From: Lithobates sylvaticus
Lineage: Eukaryota > Chordata > Amphibia > Anura > Ranidae
Reading direction: 5' to 3'
Assembly: GCA_028564925.1 (NCBI GenBank)
Contig: CM053027.1
Span: 238,407,199 to 238,471,198, forward strand
Length of the DNA stretch: 64,000 bases
Positions 22,641 to 33,818 of the stretch are shown in pieces; position 1 is the stretch's first letter, and every line of letters starts with the position of its first letter. Both the position numbers and the translations under genes were made by a program. The notes beneath the pieces were generated by a model. It searched no databases, was not told the origin of the DNA, and saw only the letters and a list, made by a program, of their open reading frames with translations.

Positions 22641-23518
22641 TGGGGGCTGCTGTGAGGTGATACGTGCAGCAGGGAACATAGCAGCAGACCCGTGGTGGAC
22701 CCAAAGAAGAAGTCTGTGTTTCCCCTGTCTGTATTCCACGGCCATGAGTGACTTGGATGTACTGCTCCACGGCAGCCTCCAGAGGTAAGGACTGACCTTC
22801 TCAGCAGGTCTCCTCCAACCTCTGCGGGGAGACCGCGGCTGCGGGGGAGAGGACAGCACAGTGTGCTCGGCGGTCACAGCCGCCGGAGCGTTTTAGTCCT
22901 CCTGTGTCCCCCAGGGCTTTGCACCACAGTGGGAGCTCTATTTTGGACCCTCCAGGCTCCCCGTCCCAGCGCTCACCTGCTGCGGTCAGTGCTGGCTCTG
23001 GGAGGAATCCCCATCATCGGTGGAGCCCTTCCGTGCGGGACCCCTTTCCTGCAGTTCCCGCTGCCCCGCCTGGCCATCATGGGAGATTGGATGATGCGGC
23101 CACCCCCCCCCTGGCAATATTCTGGCCAGCAGGGCGGCTCAGCTTGGGAGAGGTTCTGCTGCGGGCACCAGCCAGTCAGATGGAGCAGCTGGCGGCCCTT
23201 CCCGGCGTACCAGGAGCTCGGTGGCATCCCCAGCGTTAGTGGCCATGTCGTGGCCTGGTCGGAGCTCAGCACGAAAGAGGCCCAGGATGTTTGTTGGTGG
23301 ATTGCGGCCTTCCCGCCAACGTACGGATGAGGATTAGCTGCCTGGGCCCTCAGTGCCACCCTCAGCTATCCAGGATGGCTGGATTGTCGCAACTGGCAGG
23401 TCAGAGGACGAGCTATCCAGCTCTGATGACGGCGGAGACCCGGTTCCCCTACCAGCAGTGGATTTGGAATCTGCGGCTGCAGGGCCTCTCCCTGTGCAGC
23501 CTGGTAAATCCTCTAACA

Positions 23519-23666
23519 CAGGGATCCTCAAACTACGGCCCTCCAGCTGTTGCGGAACTACACATCCCATGAGGCATTGTATAACTCTGACATTCACAGA
23601 CATGACTAGGCATGATGGGAATTGTAGTTCCTGAACAACTGGAGGGCCATAGTTTGAAGACTCATG
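23519..23666. mobile_element. 148-bp hAT MITE (CAGGGATCCTCAAACT family)
   Basis: The ends CAGGGATCCTCAAACTACGG and the inverted CATGAGTCTTCAAACTATGG, with exact 8-bp duplication CTCTAACA at 23511-23518 and 23667-23674. The interior is a near-perfect inverted repeat (GGCCCTCCAG and ACTACA.TCCCAT). This short hAT-type family is widespread in vertebrates. Confidence 0.9.
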
Positions 23667-23880
23667 CTCTAACATTTCTAATAATGCCTTAATTTCAGTT
23701 TTGCAGGATGCTTCTAATGTGTATTTGGGCCAGGGTCAGCCTGCTAGTGTGGGGGGTTACTGCGGACTTGGCGGAATCTGCTAAATGTGAGGATTATGCA
23801 TGCTTTGTGGGCGCCTTGGGGGCACACCTAAAGCCAGAGCTGCGTGAAGACTTTACTCTCTCTGGAAAAGTTCAACCTGG

Positions 23881-24988
23881 TGTCACGCCCCCTGGTAGTG
23901 GTGAGTCTGGTTAGCAGAGAAGGGCCTCCCTTGCGGCTCCCGTTCGCCGGTCCCCTGATGATGGGACAGTAGGACCAGGAGTCAGGAGGGGCACAGGTGC
24001 CTGGCAGGAATGGTAAGACCGGTACAAGAGCTTCCTGGATCAGCTCAGCGGGTGAGGTATGTAGGTCTCTGCAGGTAAGCAGGTTCTGTAGGCAGACTGG
24101 AACAACAGGCAGACTTGGATCTGTATGCAGACTGGAACAACAGGTAAGCTGGATCTGTGTGCAGGCTGGAACAACAGGCAGACTTGGATCTGTATGCAGA
24201 CTGGAACAACAGGTAAGCTGGATCTGTGTGCAGGCTGGAACAACAGGCAGACTTGGATCTGTATGCAGACTGGAACAACAGGTAAGCTGGATCTGTGTGC
24301 AGGCTGGAACAACAGGCAGACTTGGATCTGTATGCAGACTGGAACAACAGGTAAGCTGGATCTGTGTGCAGGCTGGAACAACAGGCAGACTTGGATCTGT
24401 ATGCAGACTGGAACAACAGGTAAGCTGGATCTGTGTGCAGGCTGGAACAACAGGTAAGCTGGATCTGTGTGCAGGCTGGAACAACGGGCAGACTTGGATC
24501 TGTATGCAGACTGGAACAACAGGTAAGCTGGATCTGTGTGCAGGCTGGAACAACAGGCAGACTTGGATCTGTATGCAGACTGGAGTGGTCAAACGGGCCG
24601 GGTCAGGTATCAGGCTGGCAGCACAGTACAGGTGGAGAAGACAAGAGGATGGTCACAGACAAGCCAAGGTCGATACACAGGGACAGAGCGGATGGTCAAG
24701 GATAGCCGGGTCAGATACAGGTAAACAGACTTCAGATCAGGTTTAAGCACAGAACGTTGTAGAGCAGACAGCGGGGACCGTCAGTGACAGAAGGGTTTAA
24801 ATAGCCTCATTGGCGCCAATGGAGGCGCGCACCCGTCCGCGCACGCTCGCCCCCGTCTGCGGGCGCGCGCGTGCACGCGCGCGCTCGCGCATGCGCAATG
24901 GCAACCGAGAACGGGAACCAGGGATGCTGAGGCGCCGATTACTGGCAGGATCACCAGGTCGCCGGCCACGGATGGAGCCTTCATGACA
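23881..24988 (-). repeat. chromovirus LTR, long version
   Basis: 1108 bp. Contains about seven 69-bp units (24108-24590), a very GC-rich stretch of alternating GCGC (24815-24895) and, in element sense, a GCTATTTAAACC promoter box near 24805. Confidence 0.92.
24108..24590. repeat. 69-bp minisatellite inside the LTR, about seven units
   Basis: Unit built from two related halves, GGCAGACTTGGATCTGTATG and GGTAAGCTGGATCTGTGTG, each followed by CAG(A/G)CTGGAACAACA. The period between 24108 and 24177 is 69. Long open frames on both strands here are artefacts of the repeat. Confidence 0.93.
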
Positions 24989-27900
24989 TTGCCCCCCCCC
25001 TCGGGGCAAATTTCTCAGGATGGGCTCTCTTAAAGGACTGAACTAGACTCTTAGCGTGGATGTTCTCCTCGGGCTCCCAAGAGTTTTCCTCGGGGCCGTA
25101 CCCCTTCCACTTGATTAGAAACTGGTTTTGGTTCTGCCTTCTTCTGACGTTAAGGATGGCTTCCACCTCGAACTCCTCTTCCCCGTCCACCATGACTGGG
25201 TCAGGAGGGATGGCCCTCCGGTTGGGGAAAGGGTTACTGACCGAGGGTTTCAGCAAGGACACATGGAACACCGGGTGAATCTTCAGAGAATCCGGAAGTT
25301 CTAATTCATAAGCCACCTCGTTGATTCTCCTCTTGACTGGGAAGGGGCCCAAGAACTTGGGGCCCAGTTTCCGTGAAGGGCAAGCCAATTTTAAGTTGGA
25401 GGTAGATAGCCATACGGTTTCGCCCGGGACAAGCACCAGTTCCCCCCGTCTCTTTTTGTCAAACACGGCTTTGTTGTACTCCTGGGTCCTGGTCATGGTT
25501 TCTTGGAGAAGTTGGTTGTTGGTGGAAAAGAACTGGATCCGTTCTTGGACTGCTGGCACAGTGCAGTCAGGAAGCGAGTTAGGCAGGAATGCCGGGTGAT
25601 ACCCATAGTTAGCGAAAAAGGGGGTCTGTTTGGTGGCGGAGTGGGTGGCGTTGTTATACGCGAACTCGGCCAGGGGCAGAAGGGAAATCCAGTCATCTTG
25701 GGCAAAGGAGGAGAAACAGCGCAGGTACTGCTCTAGGGTCTGATTGGTCCGCTCCGTCTGCCCATTAGACTGAGGGTGGTAGGCAGATGAGAGAGCGAGT
25801 TCAATATCCAAGGACTGGCACAGGGACCTCCAGAATCGAGAGGTGAATTGCACCCCTCGGTCCGAGACGATGTTAGCCGGGACCCCATGAAGGCAGACAA
25901 TTTCTCTGATAAAGACCCGTGCCGTCTCTGGAGCTGAGGGGGTCCCCTTCATAGGGATAAAGTGAGCCATTTTGGATAGGCGATCGACGATCACGAAGAT
26001 CGTCGTGTGGCCCTCTGCTGGGGGTAACTCCACGATGAAATCTAAGGAGATCATCCTCCAGGGACGATCTGGGACAGACAGAGGCTTAAGGAGACCCCAG
26101 GCCCTGGTCTTGGGATTCTTGTTCCGGGTGCAAGTAGGGCAAGTGTCCACAAATTTTTTACAGTCGGCCCGCAGTTGAGGCCACCAGAAGGTACGCTGTA
26201 CCAAGTCGGTGGTCTTAGCGACACCGAAGTGACCAGCCAAAGCGTGGTCATGGCATAGCTCCATAGCTGTTACCCGGAGTTGTTCTGGGGTGTAGATCTT
26301 GTCCCCGTACCAGAGGAGACCATCCTTCTCCTGTAGCTGGGTTTCAGAAGTGGGCCTTTGTTTGAATCGGGACAGTAAGTCCTCTTGAAGGAGGAGGAAG
26401 TTTCCAGGGGCCAGAATAGTGTCAGGGGAGGTTTCTTCCTGGTGCTTGTGGTACATCCTGGACAGGGCGTCTGGTTTGACATTCTTGGATCCGGGCCGAT
26501 ATGTCACGTGAAAGGTGAAACGAGAAAAGAAAAGTGCCCATCTGGCTTGTCTGGGTTTCAATCTTTTTGCTGACTTTAAATATTCCAGATTCTTGTGGTC
26601 GGTAAATATTAAAATGGGGTGAGAGGCCCCCTCCAGAAGGTATCGCCATTCCTCCAGGGCAGCCTTGATCGCCAGTAGTTCCCGGTCGCCCACATCATAG
26701 TTCCTCTCGGCCGAGGACAGTTTGCGGGAGAAGAAGGCGACTGGGTGCAGCAGGGACTTGTCCCCCTGCCTCTGGGATAGGATAGCTCCCACCGCGATTT
26801 CGGAGGCATCAACTTCCAGGGTAAAGGGTAGAGAGGAGTCCGGGTGCCTGAGGATGGGTGCCGAGGTAAACAGAGTCTTAAGGGCATCAAAGGCCTCCTG
26901 GGCCTCGGAAGACCACCGAAACCGGGTCCCTTGCTTGGTCAGCTGGGTGATGGGTGCCACAATGGCGGAAAACCCTCTGATAAACTTACGGTAAAAATTG
27001 GCGAAGCCAATAAACCGTTGGATGCCCTTTTTGTCTGCCAGAGTGGGCCATTCCAAGATGGCTGAGATCTTCTGGGGATCCATTTTGATGCCTGTACTTG
27101 AAATGATCAGCCCAAGGAAGGGAATACTCTCCTGTTCAAACTGGCATTTCTCTGCCTTAGCATACAGACCGTGGATACGGAGCCGTCCCAGGACCTCCTT
27201 GACATGTCCGCGGTGAGATTCTAGAGAGGAGGAGAAGATCAAGATATCGTCCAGATATACCACGGCAAACAAGTCCAGGAAGTCCCGAAGTACATCGTTA
27301 ATGAAGTATTGAAAAGTTGCGGGGGCATTGCATAGGCCGAAGGGCATCACGAAATATTCGTAATGCCCATAACGTGTCCGAAAGGCCGTCTTCCACTCAT
27401 CCCCATCTTTAATTCGAACCAGGTTGTAGGCCCCCCGAAGGTCAAGTTTCGTGAAGATGGTGGCCGTGCCAAGCCTCTGGAATAGTTCAGGGACCAATGG
27501 GAGAGGATAACGGTTCTTAACCGTTATGTTGTTCAGCTCTCTATAGTCCACACAGGGCCGAAGGGTGTGGTCTTTCTTCTCCACGAAGAATATGCCCGCA
27601 CCCGCAGGAGAGGTAGATGGACGGATGAAGCCCTTTCGGAGGTTTTCCTCAATGTATTCTTTTAACTTGCCTTGTTCCACCTCTGTCAGGGGGAAGACCC
27701 TTCCAAAGGGAATCTCCGCTCCAGGAAAAAGCTCGATGGGGCAATCATAAGCCCTATGAGGTGGGAGCACCTCTGCTGCCTGTTTACTGAAGACATCCAG
27801 GTATTCATGGTAGGCTTGGGGAATAGCCTGACGGAGGTCCACCTCAGAGTCCGCACTTAGCAGAGTAGCCAACTGGGAGGAATTAGAGGGTCTGCAAGAC

Positions 27901-29258
27901 ATCTGACAATATAGAGAGGAGAAGGAGACCATCCCAGTGGCCCAGTCGATAACTGGGTTGTGGGCCTTCAGCCACGGCATGCCCAGGATTATAGGGGATA
28001 ATGGAGAGGAGATAATGTCCATACAAAGAAGTTCCTGGTGGTTGCCCGAGATGGTCATGGGCAGTGGGGTGGTCTCTTGCGTAACCGGGCCCGAACGGAT
28101 GGAGGAGCCATCCGCCAAGTACACTGACAGTCCCTGGGCCTTAGACTGGAGGGGAATCCGGTGTTGGGCAGCAAATGACGAGTCCATGAAGCAGCTGCAT
28201 GCCCCGGAATCAATAATGGCGGGTACCTGGAGGGTTCTTCCCGGAAGCTGCAACGAGACAGAGAGGGCAAGGTGAGAGGAGACCTGGGTTGAGGAGTCCA
28301 TAGAGCTAGCAGGCATGAGAGGGCACTTACGAGCCTTGGCCGGACAGTTCCTTACGTAGTGCCCGGGCTCACCGCAGTAGAGGCACAAGTTGTTGACCCG
28401 ACGACGTTGACGTTCCTCTGAGGTTAGAGAGGGCCTCAAGAGCCCCAGCTGCATGGGCTCTGAGGAATCAGGAAGAGGTGCAGGCCGATGGGCCGAGCCG
28501 GTCTGCAGGTGACTTGGGGCTTTGGGGAGCATCCAGGTAGGACGAGAGAAACCGGATGCACATTCCGTCCTGCGTTCCCTGAGTCGTCGGTCAATCTGAA
28601 TGACCAGGTTGATCAGAGTGTCCAGGGTCTGGGGCACCCCAACTCTTGCCAGCTCGTCCTTTAGTGCCTCAGAAAGTCCTAGGCGGAACTGGTGACGCAG
28701 AGCCGTGTCGTTCCACTGGGTATCCGCACCCCAGCGCCTAAAGTCCGCGACATAATCTTCCACGGGCCTTCGCCCCTGCTGGAGGGTGCGCAGAGTGGTC
28801 TCTGCGGTTGCGGAGAGTTGGGGATCTTCATAGAGTTGAGACATGGTATCAAAGAATGAAGTAAGACCGGCCAATGCGGGGTCCTTCTGCTCTAGGAGGC
28901 GGTGGGCCCAGGTCCGCGGGTCTCCGGAAAGTAGGGAGATCACGAAGCCCACCTTGGTGGCTTCCAGGGAGAAAGTACGTGGCTGTAGTGCAAAGAACAG
29001 TTCACAGGAATTACGGAAGTCCCAAAAGAGGTTGCGGGCACCCGAGAATCTCTCAGGGATTGGTACCCGGGGCTCTGGAGGGAGCATTACCACCGACGGA
29101 CCTGGACTTCCCCCGGGTGGGGCTGTTGGTGGTAGGGCCAGCACCCGTTCTTCCAACCGGGTGTATCCCTGCTGGAGATTCTTTACCGCCTCGGTCAGTC
29201 CCGCCAGGTGTTGGCACAGTCCTTCCATAGGAGAGGCCCCCTGCTCAGACTCAGACAT
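24981..29258 (-). CDS. gag-pol polyprotein of the chromovirus
   Basis: A single frame of 1425 codons. Order of parts: gag with a capsid-like region (PERFSG, ALQPRTFSLEATKVGFVISL), a CCHC zinc knuckle near residue 292-305, aspartic protease (IIDSGA near 349), reverse transcriptase (YLDD near 668), RNase H, integrase with its zinc-binding N-terminus, and a C-terminal chromodomain (FLIKWKGYGPEENSWEPEEN). Gag and pol are fused in one frame, as in several vertebrate chromoviruses. The gag domain is of the type from which the mammalian RTL/PEG10 genes derive. The ATG is placed about 14 bases inside the 5' LTR. Confidence 0.93.
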   Translation of the reverse strand: MSESEQGASPMEGLCQHLAGLTEAVKNLQQGYTRLEERVLALPPTAPPGGSPGPSVVMLPPEPRVPIPERFSGARNLFWDFRNSCELFFALQPRTFSLEATKVGFVISLLSGDPRTWAHRLLEQKDPALAGLTSFFDTMSQLYEDPQLSATAETTLRTLQQGRRPVEDYVADFRRWGADTQWNDTALRHQFRLGLSEALKDELARVGVPQTLDTLINLVIQIDRRLRERRTECASGFSRPTWMLPKAPSHLQTGSAHRPAPLPDSSEPMQLGLLRPSLTSEERQRRRVNNLCLYCGEPGHYVRNCPAKARKCPLMPASSMDSSTQVSSHLALSVSLQLPGRTLQVPAIIDSGACSCFMDSSFAAQHRIPLQSKAQGLSVYLADGSSIRSGPVTQETTPLPMTISGNHQELLCMDIISSPLSPIILGMPWLKAHNPVIDWATGMVSFSSLYCQMSCRPSNSSQLATLLSADSEVDLRQAIPQAYHEYLDVFSKQAAEVLPPHRAYDCPIELFPGAEIPFGRVFPLTEVEQGKLKEYIEENLRKGFIRPSTSPAGAGIFFVEKKDHTLRPCVDYRELNNITVKNRYPLPLVPELFQRLGTATIFTKLDLRGAYNLVRIKDGDEWKTAFRTRYGHYEYFVMPFGLCNAPATFQYFINDVLRDFLDLFAVVYLDDILIFSSSLESHRGHVKEVLGRLRIHGLYAKAEKCQFEQESIPFLGLIISSTGIKMDPQKISAILEWPTLADKKGIQRFIGFANFYRKFIRGFSAIVAPITQLTKQGTRFRWSSEAQEAFDALKTLFTSAPILRHPDSSLPFTLEVDASEIAVGAILSQRQGDKSLLHPVAFFSRKLSSAERNYDVGDRELLAIKAALEEWRYLLEGASHPILIFTDHKNLEYLKSAKRLKPRQARWALFFSRFTFHVTYRPGSKNVKPDALSRMYHKHQEETSPDTILAPGNFLLLQEDLLSRFKQRPTSETQLQEKDGLLWYGDKIYTPEQLRVTAMELCHDHALAGHFGVAKTTDLVQRTFWWPQLRADCKKFVDTCPTCTRNKNPKTRAWGLLKPLSVPDRPWRMISLDFIVELPPAEGHTTIFVIVDRLSKMAHFIPMKGTPSAPETARVFIREIVCLHGVPANIVSDRGVQFTSRFWRSLCQSLDIELALSSAYHPQSNGQTERTNQTLEQYLRCFSSFAQDDWISLLPLAEFAYNNATHSATKQTPFFANYGYHPAFLPNSLPDCTVPAVQERIQFFSTNNQLLQETMTRTQEYNKAVFDKKRRGELVLVPGETVWLSTSNLKLACPSRKLGPKFLGPFPVKRRINEVAYELELPDSLKIHPVFHVSLLKPSVSNPFPNRRAIPPDPVMVDGEEEFEVEAILNVRRRQNQNQFLIKWKGYGPEENSWEPEENIHAKSLVQSFKRAHPEKFAPRGGAMS

Positions 29259-29271
29259 GGCTGTCTGCTAC

Positions 29272-30172
29272 TGTCACGCCCCCTGGTAGTGGTGAGTCTG
29301 GTTAGCAGAGAAGGGCCTCCCTTGCGGCTCCCGCTCGCCGGTCCCCTGATGATGGGACAGTAGGACCAGGAGTCAGGAGGGGCACAGGTGCCTGGCAGGA
29401 ATGGTAAGACCGGTACAAGAGCTTCCTGGATCAGCTCAGCGGGTGAGGTATGTAGGTCTCTGCAGGTAAGCAGGTTCTGTAGGCAGACTGGAACAACAGG
29501 CAGACTTGGATCTGTATGCAGACTGGAACAACAGGTAAGCTGGATCTGTGTGCAGGCTGGAACAACAGGCAGACTTGGATCTGTATGCAGACTGGAACAA
29601 CAGGTAAGCTGGATCTGTGTGCAGGCTGGAACAACAGGTAAGCTGGATCTGTGTGCAGGCTGGAACAACAGGCAGACTTGGATCTGTATGCAGACTGGAA
29701 CAACAGGTAAGCTGGATCTGTGTGCAGGCTGGAACAACAGGCAGACTTGGATCTGTATGCAGACTGGAGTGGTCAAACGGGCCGGGTCAGGTATCAGGCT
29801 GGCAGCACAGTACAGGTGGAGAAGACAAGAGGATGGTCACAGACAAGCCAAGGTCGATACACAGGGACAGAGCGGATGGTCAAGGATAGCCGGGTCAGAT
29901 ACAGGTAAACAGACTTCAGATCAGGTTTAAGCACAGAACGTTGTAGAGCAGACAGCGGGGACCGTCAGTGACAGAAGGGTTTAAATAGCCTCATTGGCGC
30001 CAATGGAGGCGCGCACCCGTCCGCGCACGCTCGCCCCCGTCTGCGGGCGCGCGCGTGCACGCGCGCGCTCGCGCATGCGCAATGGCAACCGAGAACGGGA
30101 ACCAGGGATGCTGAGGCGCCGATTACTGGCAGGATCACCAGGTCGCTGGCCACGGATGGAGCCTTCATGACA
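29272..30172 (-). repeat. chromovirus LTR, short version
   Basis: 901 bp with about four 69-bp units (29500-29770). Otherwise almost identical to the LTR at 23881-24988. Confidence 0.92.
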
Positions 30173-31627
30173 CCTGGATAGGTTGAAGCCTGAGGAGGCC
30201 AAAAAAGAAAATGAGGAGAAGCGTCGGTTTCGTTTGATTCTGCGCACCTTTAGCAATTGGTTGCAGGCCTTTGCAATCCTGGCCAGTGTGATAGGGGAGA
30301 AGCATCCGGAAAATTGTTCAGCTCTTTTCTGCTATCTGAACTCGATCAGCAAAGCTCACCAGGTTTATGGAGGGGTGGCATGGCTTTGAATTGATGAACA
30401 ATTTTGTCAACGTAAGGTCATTCAACCTTCTCTTCACTGGGATCACAAATACATAAGTTTATGCATGCGCCTCATAACTTTGGCGTGCACTGGGTCCCAC
30501 TTTTTTCCGAGCAGGGCCCCACAGTCGGCCGGTAAGCGTCAGGGGTCTTGCTGGAAGTTCAATGAGGGTTCCGCGTGTCGCTGCAAGCACGAGTGCTTGA
30601 GTTGTGGAGGTGCACACGCCATTTCCCCGCTGCCTCAAACAAGGCAAGGGTCAATTCTGTCATCCATTATTTGGATGAGTTCTTGTGTGTGGGCCCTCCC
30701 TCGTCTAACTTATGTGCATTCTGCTGGCCAGTATTCAACATGTAGCTGAATGGTATCCCATTGGCAGAGGATAAAACGGAAGGCCCAATTTCCACGATTA
30801 GTTTCTTAGGGATTGTCATCGATTCGGTGGCTATGGAATGTCGCTTGCCCGAGGACAAACTGTTAGCTCTCCATGCAGAGATTGCTTTGCCGGTGGGTAA
30901 ACGGAAAGTCCAACTGCGACAGCTGCAGTCCCTCCTCGACAAGCTAAATTTTGCTTGTCGCATTCTGCCGATAGGCTGGATTTTTAGTCGTCGCTTGTCG
31001 GTGGCTACAGCTGGCATTACTTCCCCACGGAAAAGGACAGGTGATGGATAAGACAGAACTTCCCAGGTTCCTTTTTGACGGCCACAGTGGGAGGGTTCTT
31101 TTCTTATGCACCTCGACTGATCGGCCCTGTCGAAATTTCAGTTTGTATCTGTATTTTGGCATTGCCTGATCTCATTGGGTTTGGATGCATGGAATTACTC
31201 CTCCCACTCCATCGGGGCGGCTACAGAAGCTGCTCGGTGGGGGTTGGATGAGTCCATTTTGAAGCGTATCAGCAGATGGGAATCCAATCCCTTTAAGATT
31301 TATGTGAGTCTGTGGAGGCATTAACAATTTGGAGCTGTAATGTTTGTACCCGAGCAGGTGTTTCACAGCTGGGGATACTGAAGTGAAATGGGTTTGTCCC
31401 TGGGTATAATTGAGTGTAACAGTGATACCTAAGCTGAATGGAGTTATGGGATGCCTCCTAAGACCTGAAACGTAGTTCTAGTAATACATTATGGGTACTG
31501 ATTTGTGATTATTGATGTTAAAGAGATTTTTATATTTATTTGTTAATAAAATGGCCAAAAGGCCACTTTTCTCCAGTTCAGTGTCAAGTGTCATTTATAT
31601 ATACAAAGTATATATACTTTAAAAGGG

Positions 31628-31800
31628 AGAGGTTTTGATTATGGGTGACTTCAACATGCCTGACATTAACTGGAATTCTTAAACTGCTAATACAAACAGG
31701 AGCAGGGATGTAATGGAAGGACTAAATGCTCTTCTTGCTGATGTTTCCCTGCAGACAGGCTGGGAAAGAGCTGGGTCAAATGACAGCTGTAAATTGATTA
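31628..31800 (+). pseudogene. LINE endonuclease fragment (CR1/L2/Rex1-like)
   Basis: The frame over GATTATGGGTGACTTCAAC reads LIMGDFNMPDINW, the strand with the catalytic Asp/Asn of non-LTR AP endonucleases, followed after one stop by RDVMEGLNALLADVSLQ and SND. About 55 codons survive with no RT nearby. The spacing of GDFN to INW fits the CR1/L2/Rex1 range more than L1. Confidence 0.6.
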
Positions 31801-32666
31801 TAATAAAAAAGTATGTAGCTTTTTGTTAATTTATTACAGTGCCATCATCCATATACATAAAGCGAAGGGATAATGTACATTAAATAGTGTGTGTTTAGTA
31901 CCACTTTAAAGGATCTGCTATTGACTGTTTGGTGCCAGATACCACGGCGTACATTCAGAGTGGCGTCCATGCCTCAACAGATCAGGACTGTTTTGGTGGG
32001 AAAAGGGTCTGTGTATTTGCAATAAAAGGGGGACCTACTCAATATTAGGTTGGGTGGTCATAAAGGTATAGCTGATCGGTGTATGCTGCTATGCTTCAGA
32101 CAGTGGCTAGTGGGAAGTATCAGCTCCAAAATCCCCACTCAGGTTTACATGTATCTCCATCTACGACCTCCCAAACCATTTTGGAGGTGGTTATTCTCCT
32201 TTTCAAAGTAGAATTATGAAGGTCATTTAACTTTAAAATAGGAGTGAGGGATTGTATTATTGATAAGCATAGCTATAAATACTATTTTGATACTATTTTA
32301 GGTGGAGCACGTTCCATTAGCGTTAAAGTCTAAATATGAGTATCTGCAGTTGCCTGTTTTTCCTGCTCTTCCACTTCTAATGCCCAATAGCTATAGGAGA
32401 AAGTCCTTCTACATTTGTACCATTCTTCTTAGTTGTAGAGGTATTTAGGTCAAATTTTAAATACATTTAATTTTAAATCTCTTGTGTCATGTCATAATCC
32501 ATTAATTCTGGCTTAACTTTAGTCAAGGTACTTGGCACAAATACTTTTATTGTTATAGGTTTTCTGTTATTTTTGTGCTTGTCATTTTTATTATGTTAAA
32601 AAAAAAGGAAGGAACATATTACAGTTATTATTATTTATCAATATTTTCGCCTAAGGTTACATACCG

Positions 32667-32864
32667 CTAAGAAGAGTTGGGACCAACTACTACCTGTTCA
32701 ATAGGGATTGGCAGATCTGCCAAGAGGTCAAATCCTGCATGCTGTCTGCAAAACTCAAACATATATTTGTCTATAGGACCATTTTCAAAATAAATAGGCA
32801 GGCTGGCCATTTTCAAAGCTGCAAAACTGTTGCATGGGGAACTGGGCACTGCCATGGGGAACAT
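32667..32864 (-). other. short open frame of unknown nature
   Basis: 65 codons, with a stretch of non-repetitive, protein-like composition (PIDKYMFEFCRQHAGFDLLA, DLPIPIEQVVVGP). I do not recognise it. A GAACAG/GTAGTA junction and a CGGTATGT nearby could be splice donors, so a decayed exon or retrocopy is possible. Chance is also possible. Confidence 0.2.
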
Positions 32865-32867
32865 TTT

Positions 32868-33506
32868 ATGTAATAATGTAGAGAATAAGATTTCCTTTCA
32901 TTTGAGCCCAGTCTTGCCACACAGATTTACCCCAGACCTGAGAAATCCTCTTTTATTGTTCAGTTAGAAAAATCTTGACAAAGTGCTAAAAACTTTGTCA
33001 AAAACGCCCCCTTGCTGTGAGTGGCAGGTGATTTACATAGCTCATGCACTAGCCTGAGACAGGCACATCCTGTGTAATTATAAAAAGTGAGAAATCCACC
33101 CCTCCCCCACATAACAAATCCTGGTGATGGACAGGAATGTTATCTGTGATCAGGTGACCTCAGACACACACACTGCACTATAATAATCATCAGATCACTG
33201 GATGTTCTACTCTGCCCAGCTCTGACTACATACATCTCCCCTATACTCTTCTTGCTGTTCACTTGAGAATAAATTTTCTTTCACTCTGGTCTGTGGATCT
33301 GTGGTCTGTGCCTGTCTCAGGCTAGTGCATGAGATATGTAAATCACCTGTCACTCACAGCAAGGGGGCGTTTTTGACAACGTTTTCAGCACTTTGTCAAG
33401 ATTTTTCTAACTGAACAATAAAAGAGGATTTCTCAGGGCTTGAGTAAATCTGTGTGGCAAGACTGGGCTCAAATGAAAGGAAATCTTATTCTCTGCATTA
33501 TGACAT
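32868..33506. mobile_element. foldback MITE, about 640 bp
   Basis: Arms of about 190 bases (32868-33075 and 33308-33506) are inverted copies, for example AGAATAAGATTTCCTTTCAT at the left and its complement at the right, around a unique loop of about 235 bases. No coding sequence. Target duplication not clear. The arms differ at several positions, so it is older than the palindromes elsewhere in the window. Confidence 0.75.
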
Positions 33507-33818
33507 TAAAAAAAAAATCGAATCAGAACCCAGGACAGACACCTGGCTCAGCCTCCCAGTGATCTCCCAAAAACCTGAGCAAGCCCTTCCTGACCCCTCC
33601 TGATCTCAGCGCTCCAGTGAGCACTGGAGGGGACAGCAGAGAGCCGCTGTCTCTGTTCAGAGGGGAGGGGGAGAATTGAGCAATCAGCAGTGTTTGATAG
33701 TTCAGTTCTCACTACAGAGCCGGCGGGGCACAGATGCAGCATTGGATCAATGCTACATCCACCTACAGTAGGTGAGTATGATGTTTGTTTTTTTTTTAAA
33801 AACATACTTCTCTTTTAA
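33507..33818. repeat. TTAA-flanked repeat fragment
   Basis: Lies between TTAA near 33506 and TTAA near 33815. Contains CAGCGCTCCAGTGAGCACTGG and ends, on the minus strand, AAGAGAAGTATGTTTTT. The ends do not match well, so it is either a truncated MITE or an unrelated repeat. Confidence 0.4.

Larger units (their letters stand above)
23881..30172 (-). mobile_element. Ty3/Gypsy chromovirus, whole-looking, young
   Basis: LTRs at 29272-30172 (5' in element sense) and 23881-24988 (3'), both beginning TGTCA and ending TGACA, lie around one long gag-pol frame. The 5-bp duplication CCTGG (23876-23880 and 30173-30177) is exact. A C/G-rich polypurine tract abuts the 3' LTR. Outside their internal minisatellite I see only about two differences between the LTRs, so the insertion is recent. 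It looks whole by reading, in the Sushi-ichi-like vertebrate chromovirus group. The LTRs differ in length by 207 bp, exactly three 69-bp repeat units. Confidence 0.93.
22640..31590 (+). mobile_element. DIRS-like tyrosine-recombinase retrotransposon fossil, interrupted
   Basis: This is a decayed element read from pieces around a chromovirus insertion. ORF1 pieces: GALGAHLKPELRED just before 23880; then NWLQAFAILASVIGEKHPEN and GSCWKFNEGSACRCKHECLS at 30183-30600, typical of DIRS ORF1. An RT remnant has IHYLDEFLCVGP near 30670. An RT/RNase H stretch has TISFLGIVIDSVAMECRLPE near 30800. A recombinase tail has AATEAARWGLDESILKRISR near 31230. A polyadenylation-type AATAAAAT lies near 31543. Much of the RT is absent and many breaks are present. 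Outer limits are approximate and I found no terminal repeats. The chromovirus duplicated CCTGG on entry. Confidence 0.7.
31590..32867. other. unassigned stretch with LINE scraps
   Basis: Apart from the endonuclease scrap at 31628-31800 and an old repeat-like block at 31920-32090 (GCATGC-poor, with CCATGCCTCAACAGATCAGG and AAAAGGGGGACCTACTCAATA, which I recall from dispersed fish and frog repeats but cannot place), I see nothing that can be named. Confidence 0.5.

Noticed and set aside
22863-23572. Overlapping GC-rich frames that might be a host gene
   Set aside because: They lie inside the DIRS-like fossil, overlap one another in both strands and show no domain apart from the ORF1-like motif near 23800.
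23828-24746. Frames of up to about 250 codons on both strands over the LTR array
   Set aside because: They follow the 69-bp unit, which is divisible by three and so stays open on both strands. They are repeat artefacts.
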